Source of the DNA: Coriobacteriaceae bacterium EMTCatB1
GTDB taxonomy: Bacteria > Actinomycetota > Coriobacteriia > Anaerosomatales > Anaerosomataceae
Reading direction: 5' to 3'
DNA: 64,000 nt
Assembly: GCA_001950395.1 (NCBI GenBank)
Contig: BDLO01000001.1
Span: 1-64,000, forward strand
Shown here: one piece after another, positions 54,240 through 64,000 of the stretch
How the letters are laid out: every line of letters starts with the position of its first letter
How positions within the stretch are numbered: position 1 is the stretch's first letter
Program-made: the position numbers and the translations under genes
Notes under the pieces: model-generated
Seen by the model: the letters and a program-made list of their open reading frames with translations, nothing else
The model's database searches: none
Told to the model about the DNA's origin: nothing

Positions 54240-56486
54240 ATGAGCGACCTCCTCGACGGACTCAATCCTGCCCAGCGCGACGCGGTCACCACCACCGAAG
54301 GCCCGCTTCTCGTGCTCGCCGGCGCCGGCTCAGGCAAGACGCGCGTGCTCACGCATCGCATCGCGTACCTCGTGAGCGAGCGGGGCGTCTCGCCTACGGA
54401 GATTCTCGCTATCACCTTCACGAACAAGGCTGCAAACGAGATGCGGGAGCGTCTCGAGCGGCTCGTCGGTCCAGCCGCGCGCGTCATGTGGGTGATGACG
54501 TTCCACGCCTTCTGCGTGCGGCTGCTGCGAGCGGAGGCGTACCGGCTGGGCATGTCGCGGCAGTTCACGATCTACGACGAGGACGACTCTCGGCGGATGC
54601 TCACGACGATCGCGACGGACTCGGAGCTCGATCCCAAGCGGTATCCAGCCAAGATGCTCGCCGCGAGGATCTCGACGCTCAAGAACGAGCTGGTGTTGCC
54701 AGACGAAGCCGCAGAGAGGGCCACGCTTCCGTTCGAGAAGGTCGTAGCGAAGGTGTACGCTGCCTACCAGGCGCGCCTTGCGCACGCGAACGCGATGGAC
54801 TTCGACGACCTGCTCGTCAACGCATGGCTCGTTCTCTCACGGCACGAGGACGCGCGAGCGTTCTACCAGCGCAGGTTCCGCTACATCCTCGTCGACGAGT
54901 ACCAGGACACGAACCACGCCCAGTACGAGATCGTGAACCTGCTCGCTGCGCAGCACCGCAACCTGATGGTGGTCGGCGACGACGACCAGTCCATCTATTC
55001 GTGGCGCGGCGCCGACATCCGCAACATCCTCGACTTCGAGAAGGACTATCCCGAGGCGACGGTGGTGCGCCTCGAGCAGAACTACCGCTCGACGCAGACG
55101 ATCCTCGCCGCTGCCAACGCCGTGGTGGCGAACAACCTGGGGCGCAAGCCCAAGACCCTGTGGACCGCCAATGTCGGCGGCGAAGCGATCGTCCGCTACG
55201 TCGCGCAGGACGAGCGTGACGAGGCGCGATTCGTGGCCCAGGAGATCGAACGGCTGCGCGCGAGCGAGTCGAGGGCGTACGCGGACTTTGCGGTCTTCTA
55301 CCGCACGAACGCCCAATCCCGCGTGGTCGAGGACATGTTCTTGCGCGCCGGCGTCCCGTATCGGCTCGTCGGCGGGACCCGGTTCTTCGACCGGGCGGAG
55401 GTCCGCGACGTCATGGCGTGGCTCAAGGCAGTCGTCAATCCGTCCGACGTGCAGTCTCACAAGCGGCTGATGGGGGCGTGGCCTGGCGTCGGGCGCACGA
55501 CGATCGACGCGGTCGAGGCGCGCGCAGTGGCGACCGGCGTCCCCATCGGCGAGGCGGTGCGCAGCGCGGTCGACGAGGGCTGGGTGAGCGGCGCTGCGCG
55601 CAACCGCCTCGCGGCTCTGCGCGAGGCGCTCGAAGCTGCTGAGGCAGCTGCTCGGGCGGAAGGCCCGCTTCGGGAGCGCGTCGAGGCCATCGTGGCGGCC
55701 GCGGGCATCGTCTCGCGCTTGCAGGCGGAAGGCACCGAGGAGGCGCGAGGGCGCGCCGAGAACGTCGCCGAGCTGCTCGGCGTCGTCGAGGAGTACGACG
55801 CCGTCCACGAGGAGCCGGAGATGCGCACGCTCGAGGCGTTCCTCGAGTGGGCGGCTCTGCGCACCGACCTCGACCAGATCGACGAGGGCGACGACGCCGT
55901 CACGCTCATGACGCTCCACACCGCGAAGGGGCTCGAGTTCCCGGTGGTGTTCGTGGTGGGGCTCGAAGACGGCATCTTCCCGCATGTCAACTCGATGTAC
56001 GACCCGCAGCGCCTCGAGGAGGAGCGGCGGCTCATGTACGTGGGTGTGACGCGCGCGCGGGAGCGGTTGTACATCACGCACGCTCACACCCGAGCGCTGT
56101 ATGGGAGCAGCCACCAGAACCCGCCAAGCCGCTTCATCGAGGAGATTCCCGACGAGTGCGTGCGCGTGGAAGGCGTCGGCTCCTCCGGCTTCGGCGCTGC
56201 GGCGCGTGGCCGGGGACGGGGAGACCGCGGCGGTTCCGTCCGCTGGGCGTCCGAGCCCGCTGGGTCGCGAGACGCGGGCGGGCGGGTGTTCGGGTCTGGC
56301 CAGCAGCGGCGCGAGCGCGAGCACGAGCCGCTCGTGCTCTCGGCTGGCGATCGCATCGAGCACAAGACCTTCGGCAAAGGCACGGTGCGTGAGGTGCAGG
56401 GAGACGCCGTAGTGGTCGAGTTCCCTGGGCTCGGGACAAAGAAGCTGCTTCTCGGGTACGCTCCCATCAGGAAGATCGACGGCTGA
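54240..56486 (+). CDS. pcrA: ATP-dependent DNA helicase PcrA/UvrD
   Basis: 748-residue SF1A 3'-5' helicase acting in nucleotide-excision and mismatch repair and in clearing recombination intermediates. Motif I is GAGSGKT (28-34); motif Ia ITFTNKAANEMRERL; motif II LVDEYQDTN; motif IV-VI include VTLMTLHTAKGLEFPVVFVVG and YVGVTRARERLYI. The C-terminal tail (about 640-748) is Gly/Arg-rich, then ends in a DRIEHKTFGKGTVREVQG segment, a Tudor-like module shared with PcrA of Gram-positives that binds RNA polymerase. ATG at 54240 is used; the frame to 54201 has no support. Confidence 0.95.
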   Translation: MSDLLDGLNPAQRDAVTTTEGPLLVLAGAGSGKTRVLTHRIAYLVSERGVSPTEILAITFTNKAANEMRERLERLVGPAARVMWVMTFHAFCVRLLRAEAYRLGMSRQFTIYDEDDSRRMLTTIATDSELDPKRYPAKMLAARISTLKNELVLPDEAAERATLPFEKVVAKVYAAYQARLAHANAMDFDDLLVNAWLVLSRHEDARAFYQRRFRYILVDEYQDTNHAQYEIVNLLAAQHRNLMVVGDDDQSIYSWRGADIRNILDFEKDYPEATVVRLEQNYRSTQTILAAANAVVANNLGRKPKTLWTANVGGEAIVRYVAQDERDEARFVAQEIERLRASESRAYADFAVFYRTNAQSRVVEDMFLRAGVPYRLVGGTRFFDRAEVRDVMAWLKAVVNPSDVQSHKRLMGAWPGVGRTTIDAVEARAVATGVPIGEAVRSAVDEGWVSGAARNRLAALREALEAAEAAARAEGPLRERVEAIVAAAGIVSRLQAEGTEEARGRAENVAELLGVVEEYDAVHEEPEMRTLEAFLEWAALRTDLDQIDEGDDAVTLMTLHTAKGLEFPVVFVVGLEDGIFPHVNSMYDPQRLEEERRLMYVGVTRARERLYITHAHTRALYGSSHQNPPSRFIEEIPDECVRVEGVGSSGFGAAARGRGRGDRGGSVRWASEPAGSRDAGGRVFGSGQQRREREHEPLVLSAGDRIEHKTFGKGTVREVQGDAVVVEFPGLGTKKLLLGYAPIRKIDG

Positions 56487-56509
56487 CGCGCGGCGACAGG
56501 AGGCGTCCA

Positions 56510-58135
56510 GTGGGTCCCATCCTCGTATTCGGCCACCGCAACCCGGACAACGACTCGATCTGCTCTGCGGTCGCGTACGCGCACCTGAAGAACAGGACCG
56601 ATGCCGACAACGTCTACCTCCCTGTCCGGCTCGGGCCGGTGCCGCCGGAGACGGCGTGGGTCTTCGAGCGGTTCGGGATCGATCTTCCCGAGGAGGTGGC
56701 GCACGTCAAGACGCGCGTCCGCGACGTGATGACGGCAGACCCGGTCGCAGTCTCGCGTGACGCTTCGGTGCTCGAGGCAGGCCGTCTGATGCGGGAGCAC
56801 GGGGTGCGCGCCCTGCCCGTGGTTCGGGACGGCGCGGTCGAGGGCATCGTGAGCGCCGCCACGCTCGCAGAGCGCTACGTGCAGGAGACGAACGTCCGCG
56901 GGTTCGCCGAAAGCCCGGTGCGGCTGCGGAGCCTGGCGGCCGTGGTTGACGGCGACCTCGTCGAGGGCGATCCCGACGCGACTGTCTCCGGCGACGTGCT
57001 CGTCGGGGCGATGGAGCTGGAGACGATGATCGGCTACCTCAAGCCGGGGGACGTGCTGATCGTCGGAGACCGACGTCGGACGCAGCCGATGGCTCTCGAG
57101 GCGGGCGTGGCGTGCCTCGTGGTGACGGGTGGGAAGACGCCCGCTCGCGACGTGCTCGCTTTGGCACGGGAGCGCGGGGCGGCCGTGATCGTCACGCCGC
57201 ACGACACGTTCGCGGCAGCGCGTCTCGCCGACCTCGCGCGCCCGGTGCACACGGTCCTCGACGTGACGGTGCCGCTCGTCGGCCCAGAAGATCTCGTCGA
57301 GGAGATCGCCGAGGACATGGTGGCGTCTCCGCACCGCGAGGCCGTCGTCGTCGATCACGACGGCGCGCTTCTCGGCGTCGTCACGAGGACCGACCTCGTT
57401 CGCGGCCGCCGTCGCCGGGTGGTGCTCGTCGACCACAACGAGACGGCGCAATCGGCGCTCGGCATCGAGCAGGCGCAGGTGCTCGAGGTCATCGACCACC
57501 ACCGCATCGGCGACGTGCAGACGAGCCAGCCGGCGCTCTTTCTCAACCTCCCCGTCGGCGCCACCGCGACCATCGTCGCCGGCCGCTATCGAGAGCTCGG
57601 CGTCGAGGTCCCGGAGCCGATGGCGGGGATCCTGCTTTCGGCGATCCTTACGGACACCGTGCTCTTGAAGTCCCCGACGACCACCGCGCGAGACGTGGCG
57701 ACGGCCCAAGAGCTCGCGGCTCGCATCGGCGTTGCGCCCGTGGAGTTCGGCCTGGAGATGTTCGACGCGCGAGCGCGTGCCGAAGACGACGACGTCGAGC
57801 GGGCGGCGCTGCGCGATTTGAAGGAGTACCGCGTCGGAGACGCGGTCGTGGCGATCGGCCAGATCGAGACGGTCGACGCCGGCAAGACCATCGAGCGCTT
57901 CGGTGACGTGCGCAGTGCTCTCGAAGCGCTGCGTGCTGCGCGCGGGTACGACCTGCTCGTCCTGATGGTGACCGACGTGCTCAGAGAGGGCAGCGTGCTG
58001 TGCGCCGCCGGCAAGACGCGGATGCTCGAGCGCGCGCTGGGGACCCAGCTTGCAGACGGGCAGACGTGGGTCGACGGCATGCTGTCGCGCAAGAAGCAGC
58101 TTGCGCCGCTGCTCATCGAGGCCTCCACGCGGTGA
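56510..58135 (+). CDS. ppaC: CBS-DRTGG-containing manganese-dependent inorganic pyrophosphatase (family II)
   Basis: 541-residue DHH-family pyrophosphatase. The N-terminal half of the DHH domain has GHRNPDNDS with H9, D13 and D15; an insert follows with CBS1 (about 65-125), a DRTGG domain (about 130-245) and CBS2 (about 245-300). The DHH domain then resumes with VLVDHNE and VIDHHRIGD and ends in the DHHA2 domain with SRKKQ near the C-terminus. In this family AMP and ADP inhibit and ATP or diadenosine polyphosphates activate through the CBS pair. GTG at 56510 follows CAGGAGGCG. Length and order match known regulated enzymes. Confidence 0.95.
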   Translation: MGPILVFGHRNPDNDSICSAVAYAHLKNRTDADNVYLPVRLGPVPPETAWVFERFGIDLPEEVAHVKTRVRDVMTADPVAVSRDASVLEAGRLMREHGVRALPVVRDGAVEGIVSAATLAERYVQETNVRGFAESPVRLRSLAAVVDGDLVEGDPDATVSGDVLVGAMELETMIGYLKPGDVLIVGDRRRTQPMALEAGVACLVVTGGKTPARDVLALARERGAAVIVTPHDTFAAARLADLARPVHTVLDVTVPLVGPEDLVEEIAEDMVASPHREAVVVDHDGALLGVVTRTDLVRGRRRRVVLVDHNETAQSALGIEQAQVLEVIDHHRIGDVQTSQPALFLNLPVGATATIVAGRYRELGVEVPEPMAGILLSAILTDTVLLKSPTTTARDVATAQELAARIGVAPVEFGLEMFDARARAEDDDVERAALRDLKEYRVGDAVVAIGQIETVDAGKTIERFGDVRSALEALRAARGYDLLVLMVTDVLREGSVLCAAGKTRMLERALGTQLADGQTWVDGMLSRKKQLAPLLIEASTR

Positions 58136-58141
58136 CGGCGC

Positions 58142-58814
58142 GTGGGTGAGCTCGGCTTCCGGAGCGGTGGCGCCGTACGGCGCATGTCGCTGGCGGCGGC
58201 TGTGTTCGCGGCCCTGTTCGCGATGATGGCGGTCGGCGCCGTGCTCGCGCCGGGGGCGTGGCCGATCGACGCCTGGGCGGATGACGCCGTCTCGGGGCTG
58301 CGGTCGCTGGCTCTGGACCGCGCCTCTCTCGCGCTTGCTGCGATCGGGGACACCGCAGGTATGAGCGGCGTGACGCTGGCGAGCGTGCTGCTGCTCCTGG
58401 CGGCTCGCCGCCGCCGCGAGGGCGTCTTCGTGGCCGTCAACGTCGCTTCCGGCGTTGCGGCGAGCACGCTCGTCAAGTCGCTGGTCGCGCGACCCCGCCC
58501 GGTCGCGCCGCACCTCGGTGCGCCTCTCGCGAGCGCGAGCTTCCCGTCTGGTCACGTCGTCGCCGCGGTGTGCTTCGCGGGCGGCATCGCCGTCCTCATC
58601 GCACTCGCCCCACGCGCGTCGAGGGCAGCGAAAGTCGCCGCCGCAGTCGCCGCGAGCGCGTGGGGCGGCTCGATGGCGGCGTCGCGAGTCTACCTCGGCG
58701 TCCACTACCTGAGCGACGTCGTCGGCGGCGTGTTGCTGGGGGCGTCGGTCGTGGCGGCGTCAAGCGCGGCGTTCGCCGTCCGCGCTGGCGACGCGCCCGC
58801 ACGGCACCGGCGTC

Positions 58815-58834
<20 letters not shown>
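58142..58834 (+). CDS. PAP2-family membrane phosphatase
   Basis: 230-residue membrane protein with about five to six hydrophobic segments. The three phosphatase motifs are complete: K112-x6-RP (119-120), PSGH (135-138) and SR-x5-H188-x3-D192. Members dephosphorylate undecaprenyl pyrophosphate, phosphatidic acid or similar lipids; the choice cannot be made from sequence. GTG at 58142 lies 6 nt after the pyrophosphatase stop with a weak ribosome site; ATG at 58184 is an alternative. The 3' end overlaps the convergent phoR gene by 20 nt. Confidence 0.88.
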
Positions 58835-60572
<1,738 letters not shown>

Positions 60573-60573
60573 G

Positions 60574-61287
60574 TCAGTCCTGACCGGGCATCTCGGACTT
60601 GAGTCGAGGCTCGAAGCGGTACCCGACGCCGTGGACGGTGTGGATGTAGCGGTAGCGAGACGGCTCCTCGATAGCCTGCCTCAGCCGGCGGATGTGGACG
60701 TCGATCGTGCGAGAGGACGAGACGAACTCATAGCCCCAGACTTCCCGCGAGAGGCGTTCGCGAGACATGAGCGCGCCAGGGTTCGACGCGAGCGCGACGA
60801 GCAGCTGGAACTCCTTCAGCCGAAGCTTGGCAGGCTGGCCGTCGACCGTGGCGACGAGGTCGTTCGGTCGTATGACCAGATCTCCGACCTCTATCGTCTT
60901 CGCATTCTCCAGCACCTTCCGTTCACGGACTCTCCTCAGGTTGGCTCGGATGCGCGCGAGGAGCTCGTCCATGGAGAACGGCTTCGTGACGTAGTCATCG
61001 GCTCCAGCGTCCAGTCCTCGGATCTTGTCACGCGGCTGATCGAGCGCCGTCACCATGATGATCGCCACGTCCCGGTCGGCTTGACGGATCTGCTCGGCGA
61101 AGCGGTAGCCGTCGAGGCCGGGCAGCATCAAGTCGAGCAACACGAGGTCAGGATGCATCTCTCGCGCGAGATCCAGCCCGTGTTGGCCGTCCTCGGCAGT
61201 CAGCGTGTCGAAACCGGCGCGCTTGAGCGCGTACTCGACGGTGGTCCTGATGATGGGATCGTCCTCGACGACGAGGATCAGCGACAC
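60574..61287 (-). CDS. phoB: Phosphate-regulon type response regulator
   Basis: 237-residue OmpR/PhoB-family regulator. The receiver domain has the acidic pair D9 and D10, phosphoacceptor D52 and K102; the C-terminal winged helix (about 140-232) has SSSRTIDVHIRRLRQAIEE and VHGVGYRFEP. GTG at 61287 follows AAGGAGG on this strand, so the 27 extra codons upstream are not used. It is cotranscribed with phoR and divergent from pstS, with Pho-box-like repeats in the shared intergenic region. Confidence 0.93.
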   Translation of the reverse strand: MSLILVVEDDPIIRTTVEYALKRAGFDTLTAEDGQHGLDLAREMHPDLVLLDLMLPGLDGYRFAEQIRQADRDVAIIMVTALDQPRDKIRGLDAGADDYVTKPFSMDELLARIRANLRRVRERKVLENAKTIEVGDLVIRPNDLVATVDGQPAKLRLKEFQLLVALASNPGALMSRERLSREVWGYEFVSSSRTIDVHIRRLRQAIEEPSRYRYIHTVHGVGYRFEPRLKSEMPGQD

Positions 61288-61383
61288 GGCGAAACCTCCT
61301 TGCAGGTCCTTGCGCTGATTCTCGCAGCCCGCAGCACCTTTGCGGTACCCATGAAACAAACATTTCACAATCGTGCCTCGTTT

Positions 61384-61426
61384 CTAACACTCGTGTAACC
61401 ACTCGACGCCGCGGCAGGGCTAGCCT
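61384..61426 (+). promoter_or_regulatory. Candidate Pho box and pstS promoter
   Basis: CTAACA at 61384-61389 and GTAACC at 61395-61400 are direct repeats with 11-bp period, the helical spacing used by PhoB/PhoP-type regulators. They take the place of a -35 element, and TAGCCT at 61421-61426 is a possible -10. A further TTTCAC at 61363-61368 and the TGAAA-N6-TTTCA pair at 61352-61367 are less regular. Confidence 0.5.
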
Positions 61427-61486
61427 CGTCCTAGACCGGCGCAGAGCCGGAGAAGCCCCGTCGCATGAAGGAGTGGATAACAAGCG

Positions 61487-62356
61487 ATGAAGAAGATTGC
61501 AGTTCTTGCGCTCGCGCTCGCGCTCGCTGCGTCCGTCGGTCTGGCCGGCTGCGGGCAGAAGCAGGAGCCGGCCGCCGAGCCGGCCGCACCGGAGACGCCG
61601 GCGCTGTCAGGGACCATCAACATCCAGGGATCGGATACGATGGTCAACCTGGCCACTGCGTGGGCAGAGAAGTTCATGGACGAGAACCCCGACGTGGAGG
61701 TCTCGGTGCAGGGCGGCGGCTCTGGCACCGGCATCGCGGCGCTCATCAACGGCACGGTGGACTTCGCGGACGCGTCGCGCGAGATGAAGGAAGAGGAAAT
61801 TGCGGAGGCCAAGAGCAAGGGCATCCAGCCGGTGGAGCACAAAGTCGCGATCGACGGGATCGCCGTCATCGTGAACAAAGCCAACCCGGTCGAGGGGCTC
61901 ACGCACGAGCAGCTCGGCAAGATCTTCCGCGGCGAGATCACGAACTGGAAGGACGTCGGCGGTCCGGACAAGCCGATCGTGCTGCTGTCGCGGGACAGCT
62001 CGTCGGGCACGTACGAGTACTTCAAAGAGGCCGTGGTCGGCAAGGACAAGGAGTACGCGAAGACTGCCAAGCTCCTGCCGTCCAACCAGGCGATCGTCGA
62101 CGAGGTCAAGGCGAACGACGCTGGCATCGGCTACGTGGGTCTCGGCTACGTGAGCGACGACGTCAAGGTGGTCGCGGTCGACGGCGTGAAAGCGTCGGTC
62201 GAGACTGCCAAGGACGGCAGCTACCCGATCGCCCGGTACCTGTACATGTACAGCAATGGCGAGGTGAGCGGTCTCCTCAAGGCATACCTCGACTGGGTCA
62301 CGGGCTCGGAGGGTCAGGCGCTCGTCGCCGACGAGGGATTCGTCCCGCTGCAGTGA
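61487..62356 (+). CDS. pstS: Phosphate ABC transporter substrate-binding lipoprotein PstS
   Basis: 289-residue phosphate-binding protein. The signal MKKIAVLALALALAASVGLA ends at the lipobox cysteine of LAGC, so it should be a lipoprotein. The phosphate-binding residues lie in INIQGSDTMVNL, VQGGGSGTGIAAL and SRDSSSGTYEYFKE. ATG at 61487 has AAGGAG at 61468-61473, a long spacing. It heads pstS-pstC-pstA and is probably induced by phosphate starvation through the divergent phoB-phoR pair. Confidence 0.95.
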   Translation: MKKIAVLALALALAASVGLAGCGQKQEPAAEPAAPETPALSGTINIQGSDTMVNLATAWAEKFMDENPDVEVSVQGGGSGTGIAALINGTVDFADASREMKEEEIAEAKSKGIQPVEHKVAIDGIAVIVNKANPVEGLTHEQLGKIFRGEITNWKDVGGPDKPIVLLSRDSSSGTYEYFKEAVVGKDKEYAKTAKLLPSNQAIVDEVKANDAGIGYVGLGYVSDDVKVVAVDGVKASVETAKDGSYPIARYLYMYSNGEVSGLLKAYLDWVTGSEGQALVADEGFVPLQ

Positions 62357-62360
62357 TCCG

Positions 62361-63290
62361 ATGACAGACACGCTCCGTCCATCTGATTCGCGGTCGCGCG
62401 GCCGCACGGCGCTCAGCCGTGCGGCCGAGACCTTCGCCAAGGGGTTCATCACGGCCACGGGCTGGCTGGCGATCGTCGTTCTGGCCGCGATAGCCGCGTT
62501 CCTCGTATGGAACTCGCTGCGCGCGCTTGGCGAGGCGGGTCTTGGCCGCATCGTCACCGGAACGGACTGGTATCCGACGTCGAGCCCAGGGAAGTTCGGA
62601 GCCGCACCCTTGATCGTCGGCTCTTTGATCGTCACACTCGTCGCTCTCGTCGTGGCCGTCCCGGTCGGACTGGCTGCGGCCGTGTACCTGAGCGAGTTCG
62701 CCGGTCGCCGCCTCAAGGAGGTCTCGAAGGCCGTCATCGAGTTCATGGCAGCCATCCCGTCGGTCGTGTACGGCCTCGTCGGCGTGGCGCTCGTCGTTCC
62801 TGCGGTGAAGCGAGCATTCGCCCTGGACAGCGGGCTGACCGCGCTGTCAGGCGGGATCGTGCTCGGCGTGATGGCGTTGCCGACGATCGTCTCGATCTCC
62901 GAAGATGCGCTGCACGCCGTGCCCTCGTCGTTGCGGCACGCGTCGCTCGCTCTGGGCAACACGCGGTGGCAGACGACGTACAAGGTGACCGTACCTGCAG
63001 CGAGCTCAGGCATATTCGCTGCGGTGATGCTTGGCGTCGGCCGAGCTATCGGCGAGACGATGGCCGTCTTGATGCTCACTGGTAACGCAGCAGTCATGCC
63101 GCGCTCGCTTCTTGAGTCCGTGAGGACCATGACCGGGACGATCGCCGCGGAGATGGGCGAGGTCGTGCAGGGCGGCACGCACTACTCCGTGTTGTTCGTG
63201 GTGGGCCTTGTTCTGTTCGCGGCCACCTTCTCGATCAATCTGGCGGCCGATCTGGTGCTGGAGAAGCAGCGGAAGCGGTGGGGTGTATGA
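62361..63290 (+). CDS. pstC: Phosphate ABC transporter permease PstC
   Basis: 309-residue membrane permease with about six helices. VPVGLAAAVYLSEFA, the family hallmark FMAAIPSVVYGLVG, and the EAA loop DALHAVPSSLRHASLALGNTRW that contacts the PstB ATPase are visible. ATG at 62361 lies 4 nt after pstS, and the stop overlaps pstA by 4 nt (ATGA). Confidence 0.95.
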   Translation: MTDTLRPSDSRSRGRTALSRAAETFAKGFITATGWLAIVVLAAIAAFLVWNSLRALGEAGLGRIVTGTDWYPTSSPGKFGAAPLIVGSLIVTLVALVVAVPVGLAAAVYLSEFAGRRLKEVSKAVIEFMAAIPSVVYGLVGVALVVPAVKRAFALDSGLTALSGGIVLGVMALPTIVSISEDALHAVPSSLRHASLALGNTRWQTTYKVTVPAASSGIFAAVMLGVGRAIGETMAVLMLTGNAAVMPRSLLESVRTMTGTIAAEMGEVVQGGTHYSVLFVVGLVLFAATFSINLAADLVLEKQRKRWGV

Positions 63291-64000
63291 GGCTCACGAG
63301 AGTGAAGCGCGCTCGCGCCGCAGAGGCGGTCGCCCGAGCGATCCTCGGGGCGTCGGCGCTGCTCGTCGTCGCTGCCGCAGCATTCCTCGTGCTCTACATC
63401 GCGAAGAAAGGGCTTCCCGGTCTGAGCTGGGAGTTCCTGACCGAAGTCCCGAAAAACCGGGGGCGTGAAGGCGGCATCTACCCGGCGCTCGTCGGGACGT
63501 TGTACGTCGTGGCTTGCACGGGATTGTTCGCTGTCCCGCTGGGCGTCCTTGGCGGGGTGTACCTGTCCGAGTACGCGCCGAAGAAGAGATCCACGCGGAT
63601 CATACGGCTTGCGGTGGCCAACATGGCGGGAGTCCCCTCGATCGTCTACGGCCTGTTCGGCCTGGCTGCTTTCGTGCTGGCTGCGGGCTTTGGGCGGTCG
63701 ATCATCGCAGCCTCGCTCACGCTCACCTGCATGACGCTCCCGGTGATCGTCACGGCGACCGAGGAGGCGCTGCGGCAGGTGCCGGCGGACCTTCGGCACG
63801 CCGCGCTCGCGCTTGGAGCGAGCAAGATACGCACCGTCCTCTCGGTGGTCTTGCCGGCCGCAGCGCCCGGCATCGTGACGGGGGTCGTGCTCGGGCTCGC
63901 GCGCGCCGCCGGAGAGACCGCCCCGATCCTGTTCACGGGGGCGGTATTCCAGATGCGCCGTCTTCCTGACGGCCTCGGGTCGCAGTTCATGGCGCTGCCG
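63287..64000 (+). CDS. pstA: Phosphate ABC transporter permease PstA, cut by window end
   Basis: The first 238 codons of PstA; the frame stays open to the last base. It pairs with PstC to form the membrane channel. Seen: VPLGVLGGVYLSEYAPKKR, NMAGVPSIVYGLFGLAAFV, the EAA loop EALRQVPADLRHAALALGASK and the conserved RAAGETAPILFTGAVF. About 50 residues should follow outside the window, probably then pstB and phoU. Confidence 0.94.
   Translation, partial: MRLTRVKRARAAEAVARAILGASALLVVAAAAFLVLYIAKKGLPGLSWEFLTEVPKNRGREGGIYPALVGTLYVVACTGLFAVPLGVLGGVYLSEYAPKKRSTRIIRLAVANMAGVPSIVYGLFGLAAFVLAAGFGRSIIAASLTLTCMTLPVIVTATEEALRQVPADLRHAALALGASKIRTVLSVVLPAAAPGIVTGVVLGLARAAGETAPILFTGAVFQMRRLPDGLGSQFMALP

Noticed and set aside
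56084-58705. 873-codon open frame on the minus strand across pcrA and the pyrophosphatase
   Set aside because: It lies antisense to two genes with complete catalytic motifs, is extremely rich in Arg, His and Asp, and has no family features. Such frames arise from codon bias in high-GC DNA.
61470-61490. GGATAACAA before pstS as a lac-like operator half
   Set aside because: A short chance match without a second half; no LacI-type gene is nearby.

Overview
The window is high-GC DNA packed with genes, and almost every start is ATG, GTG or TTG behind a purine-rich Shine-Dalgarno. It looks like an actinobacterium. A complete A/V-type ATPase operon, EcfAA'T between rplQ and truA, a GuaB3-type IMP dehydrogenase relative and a RimI-TsaD fusion together point to an anaerobic Coriobacteriia-like lineage. 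That placement is an inference from gene content, not from a phylogeny.

Layout. 1-9654: the spc and alpha ribosomal-protein operons (rplX end, rplE, rpsZ, rpsH, rplF, rplR, rpsE, rpmD, rplO, secY, adk, map, infA, rpmJ, rpsM, rpsK, rpsD, rpoA, rplQ). 9747-13922: ECF transporter module, truA, rplM-rpsI. 14004-21013: a cell-envelope and housekeeping run (glmM, glmS, acpS, nnr, a CBS protein, alr). 21143-29760: a nine-gene A/V-ATPase operon (G/H-like, I, K, E, C, F, A, B, D). 29909-34404: a small orphan gene, a nitroreductase, family 4 uracil-DNA glycosylase and the tRNA t6A genes tsaE, tsaB, rimI-tsaD. 34602-36557: groES-groEL under a perfect CIRCE operator. 36661-41029: a Cys-rich protein, ychF, guaB3 behind a structured leader, guaA.

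41093-51951 is a defence island between guaA and the aromatic-pathway genes. It holds an Mrr-type endonuclease, a truncated remnant, hsdM-hsdS, a divergent pair encoding TcmP and its three-Cys DUF5131/Gp37-Gp68 partner, then an AbiEi-like regulator, an AbiEii-like nucleotidyltransferase and hsdR in one overlapping operon. A 31-bp palindrome overlaps the promoter of that last operon. The most interesting reading is that the type I restriction subunit has been placed under the autoregulatory promoter of a toxin-antitoxin-like pair, beside an uncharacterised radical-SAM-like/methyltransferase-like pair.

52075-64000: a lipoprotein, chorismate mutase plus DAHP synthase, a small zinc-ribbon protein, a PcrA/UvrD helicase, a CBS-DRTGG family II pyrophosphatase, a PAP2 phosphatase, then the phosphate regulon: phoR and phoB on the minus strand, and pstS, pstC and pstA (cut by the window end) on the plus strand, with a Pho-box-like repeat between them. 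No tRNA, rRNA, CRISPR array, insertion sequence or replication origin was seen. No gene-free stretch exceeds 300 bases.
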